33,104 bases of DNA from the NCBI GenBank assembly GCA_947629775.1, contig CANRFA010000015.1, positions 1 through 33,104 on the forward strand. The letters run 5' to 3'. Origin of the DNA: an uncultured Oscillospiraceae bacterium (GTDB lineage: Bacteria > Bacillota > Clostridia > Oscillospirales > Oscillospiraceae). Positions 31,344 through 33,104 of the stretch are shown here, piece after piece (within the stretch, counting starts at the first letter, position 1; the number at the start of each line of letters is the position of its first letter). The notes under the pieces are model-generated. The model was given only the letters and a program-made list of their open reading frames with translations, did no database searches and was not told the origin of the DNA. The position numbers and the translations under genes are program-made.

Positions 31344-32840
31344 ATGCTGAGCGAAGTTCTGAAGCGGGCGCGGGAATTTGAAGCCCAGTACGGCCCCTAT
31401 ATTGCGGACGCACAGCGTCCGGCGTTTCATCTGACCCCGACCATCGGGTGGATGAACGACCCCAACGGGTTTTCCCTTTACAAGGGAGAGTACCACCTGT
31501 TCTATCAGTACAATCCCTATTCCTGCGAGTGGGATACCATGCATTGGGGGCATGTGAAGAGTACGGATTTCCTGCGCTGGGAACGACTGCCCGCCGCCCT
31601 GGCGCCGGATGAAGAGTACGACCGGGACGGATGCTTCTCGGGAAGCGCGGTGGAACTGCCGGACGGTTCCCAGCTTCTGATGTACACAGCGGTCCGTCGC
31701 GCTCTGTCCGCAGAAGGCAAGGTGGAGGAGACTCAGACTCAGGCCGTGGCCATCGGGGACGGAGTGGATTATGTAAAGCTGCCGGAAAACCCTGTTCTTA
31801 CGGAGAAGGATCTGCCAGAGGGCGGCAACCGCCACGATTTCCGGGATCCGAAGATGTGGAGAGCGGAGGACGGCACCTGGCGCATGGTGGTGGGAAACCG
31901 AACTCCGGACGGAAGCGGCGCCATTCTCCTCTACAGCAGTTGCAACGGAGTCGACTGGACGCTGGTGGGACCCGTGGATGCCTCTCACAACCAGTATGGG
32001 CTCATGTGGGAGTGTCCGGATTTCTTCCCACTGGACGGCAGACAGGTCCTCTTGGTCAGTCCCCAGGATATGAGCCCCATCGGACTGGAATTCCATGCGG
32101 GAAACGCCAATGTGTGCCTCATCGGCAGTTACGACGAGGCGACCAACACCTTTGAGCGGGAGAGCGTGCAGGCCATCGACTATGGTATCGATTTCTACGC
32201 CCCTCAGACTCTCCTGACCCCGGACGGCCGGAGAGTGATGATCGGGTGGATGCAGAACTGGAATACCGTGGGCGGCAAGCCCCGGGACATCCGGTGGTTC
32301 GGGCAGATGACCCTGCCCCGGGAACTCCACGTCCGCAACGGCCGGCTCATTCAGGAGCCTGTGCGGGAGCTGGAGCGGTACCGCCGCAACAAAGTGACGT
32401 ACCAGAGCGTGCTGGTAGGTCCTGAAATGACGTTGCATGGCATCCAGGGCCGGACCGTGGATATGACCGTCAATGTCCGGCCGGCCACGCAGGAACCGTA
32501 CCGCTGCTTCCAGGTCAATGTGGCCAAGGACGGCGAGTGCGTTACCTCCATTCGCTATAAACTGGATAAGAACATCCTCAAGATCGACCGCAGCCGCAGC
32601 GGTTCCAACGCGGACATTGTCCACACCCGCAGTTTCCTGGTCCCTCCATCGGACGGAAAGATCCGGCTGCGGATCATTCTGGACCGCTTCAGCGTAGAAG
32701 TGTTTGTCAACGACGGGGAGCAGACGGCGTCCATGGCCATTTTTACCCGTCAGGAGGCCGAAGCGATCAGCTTCGAGGCGGTAGGGTCGGTCCTGATGGA
32801 TGTGGAGAAGTACGATATCGTCCTCGATCAGCCGGAGTGA
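31344..32840 (+). CDS. Cytoplasmic GH32 beta-fructosidase
   Basis: A 498-residue enzyme without signal peptide. The nucleophile motif WMNDPNG is at 36-42 (Asp39), the transition-state RDP at 167-169, and the acid/base Glu223 in WECPDFF. The N-terminal propeller is followed by a C-terminal beta-sandwich from about 350 (DRFSVEVFVNDGEQTAS). These define GH32 of the sucrose-6-phosphate hydrolase/exo-fructosidase group; it should release fructose from imported beta-2,1 or beta-2,6 oligosaccharides or sucrose. As the importer is an ABC system, non-phosphorylated substrates are expected. Start from GGAGG before ATG 31344. Last gene of the operon; a transcription terminator follows at 33009-33040. 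Confidence 0.95.
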   Translation: MLSEVLKRAREFEAQYGPYIADAQRPAFHLTPTIGWMNDPNGFSLYKGEYHLFYQYNPYSCEWDTMHWGHVKSTDFLRWERLPAALAPDEEYDRDGCFSGSAVELPDGSQLLMYTAVRRALSAEGKVEETQTQAVAIGDGVDYVKLPENPVLTEKDLPEGGNRHDFRDPKMWRAEDGTWRMVVGNRTPDGSGAILLYSSCNGVDWTLVGPVDASHNQYGLMWECPDFFPLDGRQVLLVSPQDMSPIGLEFHAGNANVCLIGSYDEATNTFERESVQAIDYGIDFYAPQTLLTPDGRRVMIGWMQNWNTVGGKPRDIRWFGQMTLPRELHVRNGRLIQEPVRELERYRRNKVTYQSVLVGPEMTLHGIQGRTVDMTVNVRPATQEPYRCFQVNVAKDGECVTSIRYKLDKNILKIDRSRSGSNADIVHTRSFLVPPSDGKIRLRIILDRFSVEVFVNDGEQTASMAIFTRQEAEAISFEAVGSVLMDVEKYDIVLDQPE

Positions 32841-32853
32841 CGGGATATGGAGG

Positions 32854-32984
32854 AGGCCGAGGCAAAAAGAGCGGCTGCCCCGTGTCCCTGTCCGTCGGCC
32901 TTAAGGAGGTGATGATTCCGTTTGTGTAACATTATCCTGAGCGAAAGGGAGGCTTCCAAATTCAATATCCGGGTTTGCCTCCTT
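32854..32984 (+). other. Non-coding 3' region with alternative base-pairing
   Basis: After the GH32 stop no gene with a proper start was found. AGGCCGA (32854-32860) pairs with TCGGCCT (32895-32901). AAGGAGG (32903-32909) pairs with CCTCCTT (32978-32984), which excludes GGAGGC (32948-32953) with GCCTCC (32977-32982). The stretch AAGGAGGTGAT (32903-32913) is a perfect complement to the usual 16S 3' end, but no start codon follows at a normal distance. Confidence 0.35.
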
Positions 32985-33008
32985 CATCACATCTGATCAG
33001 GAAGGAAG

Positions 33009-33040
33009 AAACCCCGATGAAAAAACAATACGGGTTTTTT
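33009..33040. terminator. Terminator at the end of the fructan operon, probably bidirectional
   Basis: Arms AAA-C-CCCG (33009-33016, one bulged C) and CGGGTTT (33031-33037) with a T6 run (33035-33040). On the minus strand the same hairpin is followed by GTTTCTTCC, so it could also end a gene coming from the right edge. Confidence 0.7.
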
Positions 33041-33061
33041 GCATAGAGAGGGTCAACTTGC

Positions 33062-33104
33062 CTAAAAAGTTAGAGATTTATGTACCAGCCTCGCTCCAAT
33101 AAAC
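33062..33104 (-). CDS. Possible C-terminal end of a gene entering from the right edge
   Basis: Minus strand, 13 codons then TAG at 33062-33064, ending IGARLVHKSLTF. The base composition around it is lower in GC than the rest of the window and a terminator follows, which fits the 3' end of a convergent, possibly acquired gene (for example a transposase). The piece is too short to identify; another frame reads VYWSEAGT then stops at 33078. Confidence 0.25.
   Translation of the reverse strand, partial: FIGARLVHKSLTF

Noticed and set aside
32924-32998. Small frame of 24 codons from a TTG after AAGGAGGTGAT
   Set aside because: Spacing of about 12 bases, weak start, crosses a hairpin; no similarity pattern.
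1-33104. tRNA, rRNA, CRISPR array, complete IS or prophage
   Set aside because: No T-loop-like GTTCGAATC with matching stems, no spaced direct repeats, no integrase or complete transposase frame was found by eye.

Overview
The window looks like chromosome of a GC-rich anaerobic Firmicute, probably a gut Clostridia of the Oscillospiraceae type. This is inference from gene content and signals: strong AGGAGG-type ribosome sites, TTGACA/TATAAT promoters, GTG and TTG starts, SLH surface anchoring, LplB/YtcP-type sugar permeases with a YesL-like protein, and lineage-typical small and LRR proteins. No rRNA, tRNA, CRISPR array or complete insertion sequence was seen. Only the last ~190 bases are clearly poorer in GC.

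Left part (1-7029, mostly minus strand). The 5' part of a small membrane protein gene (DUF2798-like) is cut by the left edge. Next is a probable three-gene operon with a consensus promoter at 4880-4908 and a terminator at 603-637. It encodes an HGGGW/GDSAG esterase, a beta-glucosidase of family GH3 whose two domains are in swapped order, and a flavodoxin-fold reductase. Upstream lie a CmpB-like membrane protein and a LacI-family regulator, the latter divergent from a nitroreductase.

Middle part (7030-20381). A mixed set of housekeeping and orphan genes: a nitroreductase, an 802-residue orphan with an acidic heptad-repeat tail, a 63-residue GTG-start protein, a cupin, a short-chain dehydrogenase, a [4Fe-4S] cysteine desulfidase/serine dehydratase-like enzyme starting at TTG, a small alpha/beta hydrolase, a BIG2-like plus three-SLH surface protein, an SRAP (YedK/HMCES) DNA-protein crosslink protein, a coiled-coil protein with a DUF5688-like end, and a leucine-rich-repeat protein without signal peptide.

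Right part (20527-33040): a fructan-utilisation locus. A LacI-family regulator is divergent from eight genes in one direction: an MsmX/UgpC-type ATPase, two LplB/YtcP-type permeases, a calcium-loop solute-binding lipoprotein, a large lipoprotein resembling carbohydrate-binding modules, a surface GH32 lipoprotein, a YesL-like membrane protein and a cytoplasmic GH32 fructosidase. The inferred flow is surface binding and cutting of fructan, ABC import of oligosaccharides, then intracellular release of fructose. Control appears layered: repeated GTAAA-type operator-like elements around the promoter, a ~290-base structured mRNA leader in which the only strong ribosome site lies 115 bases before the first start codon, and a strong hairpin inside the operon that could lower expression of the distal enzymes. 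The transporter genes use a narrow codon set (AAG, AAC, GAC, ATC), as expected for strong expression.

The most unusual items are the fructan leader RNA, the operator array, the unclassified binding lipoprotein, the domain-swapped GH3 and the acidic-repeat orphan.
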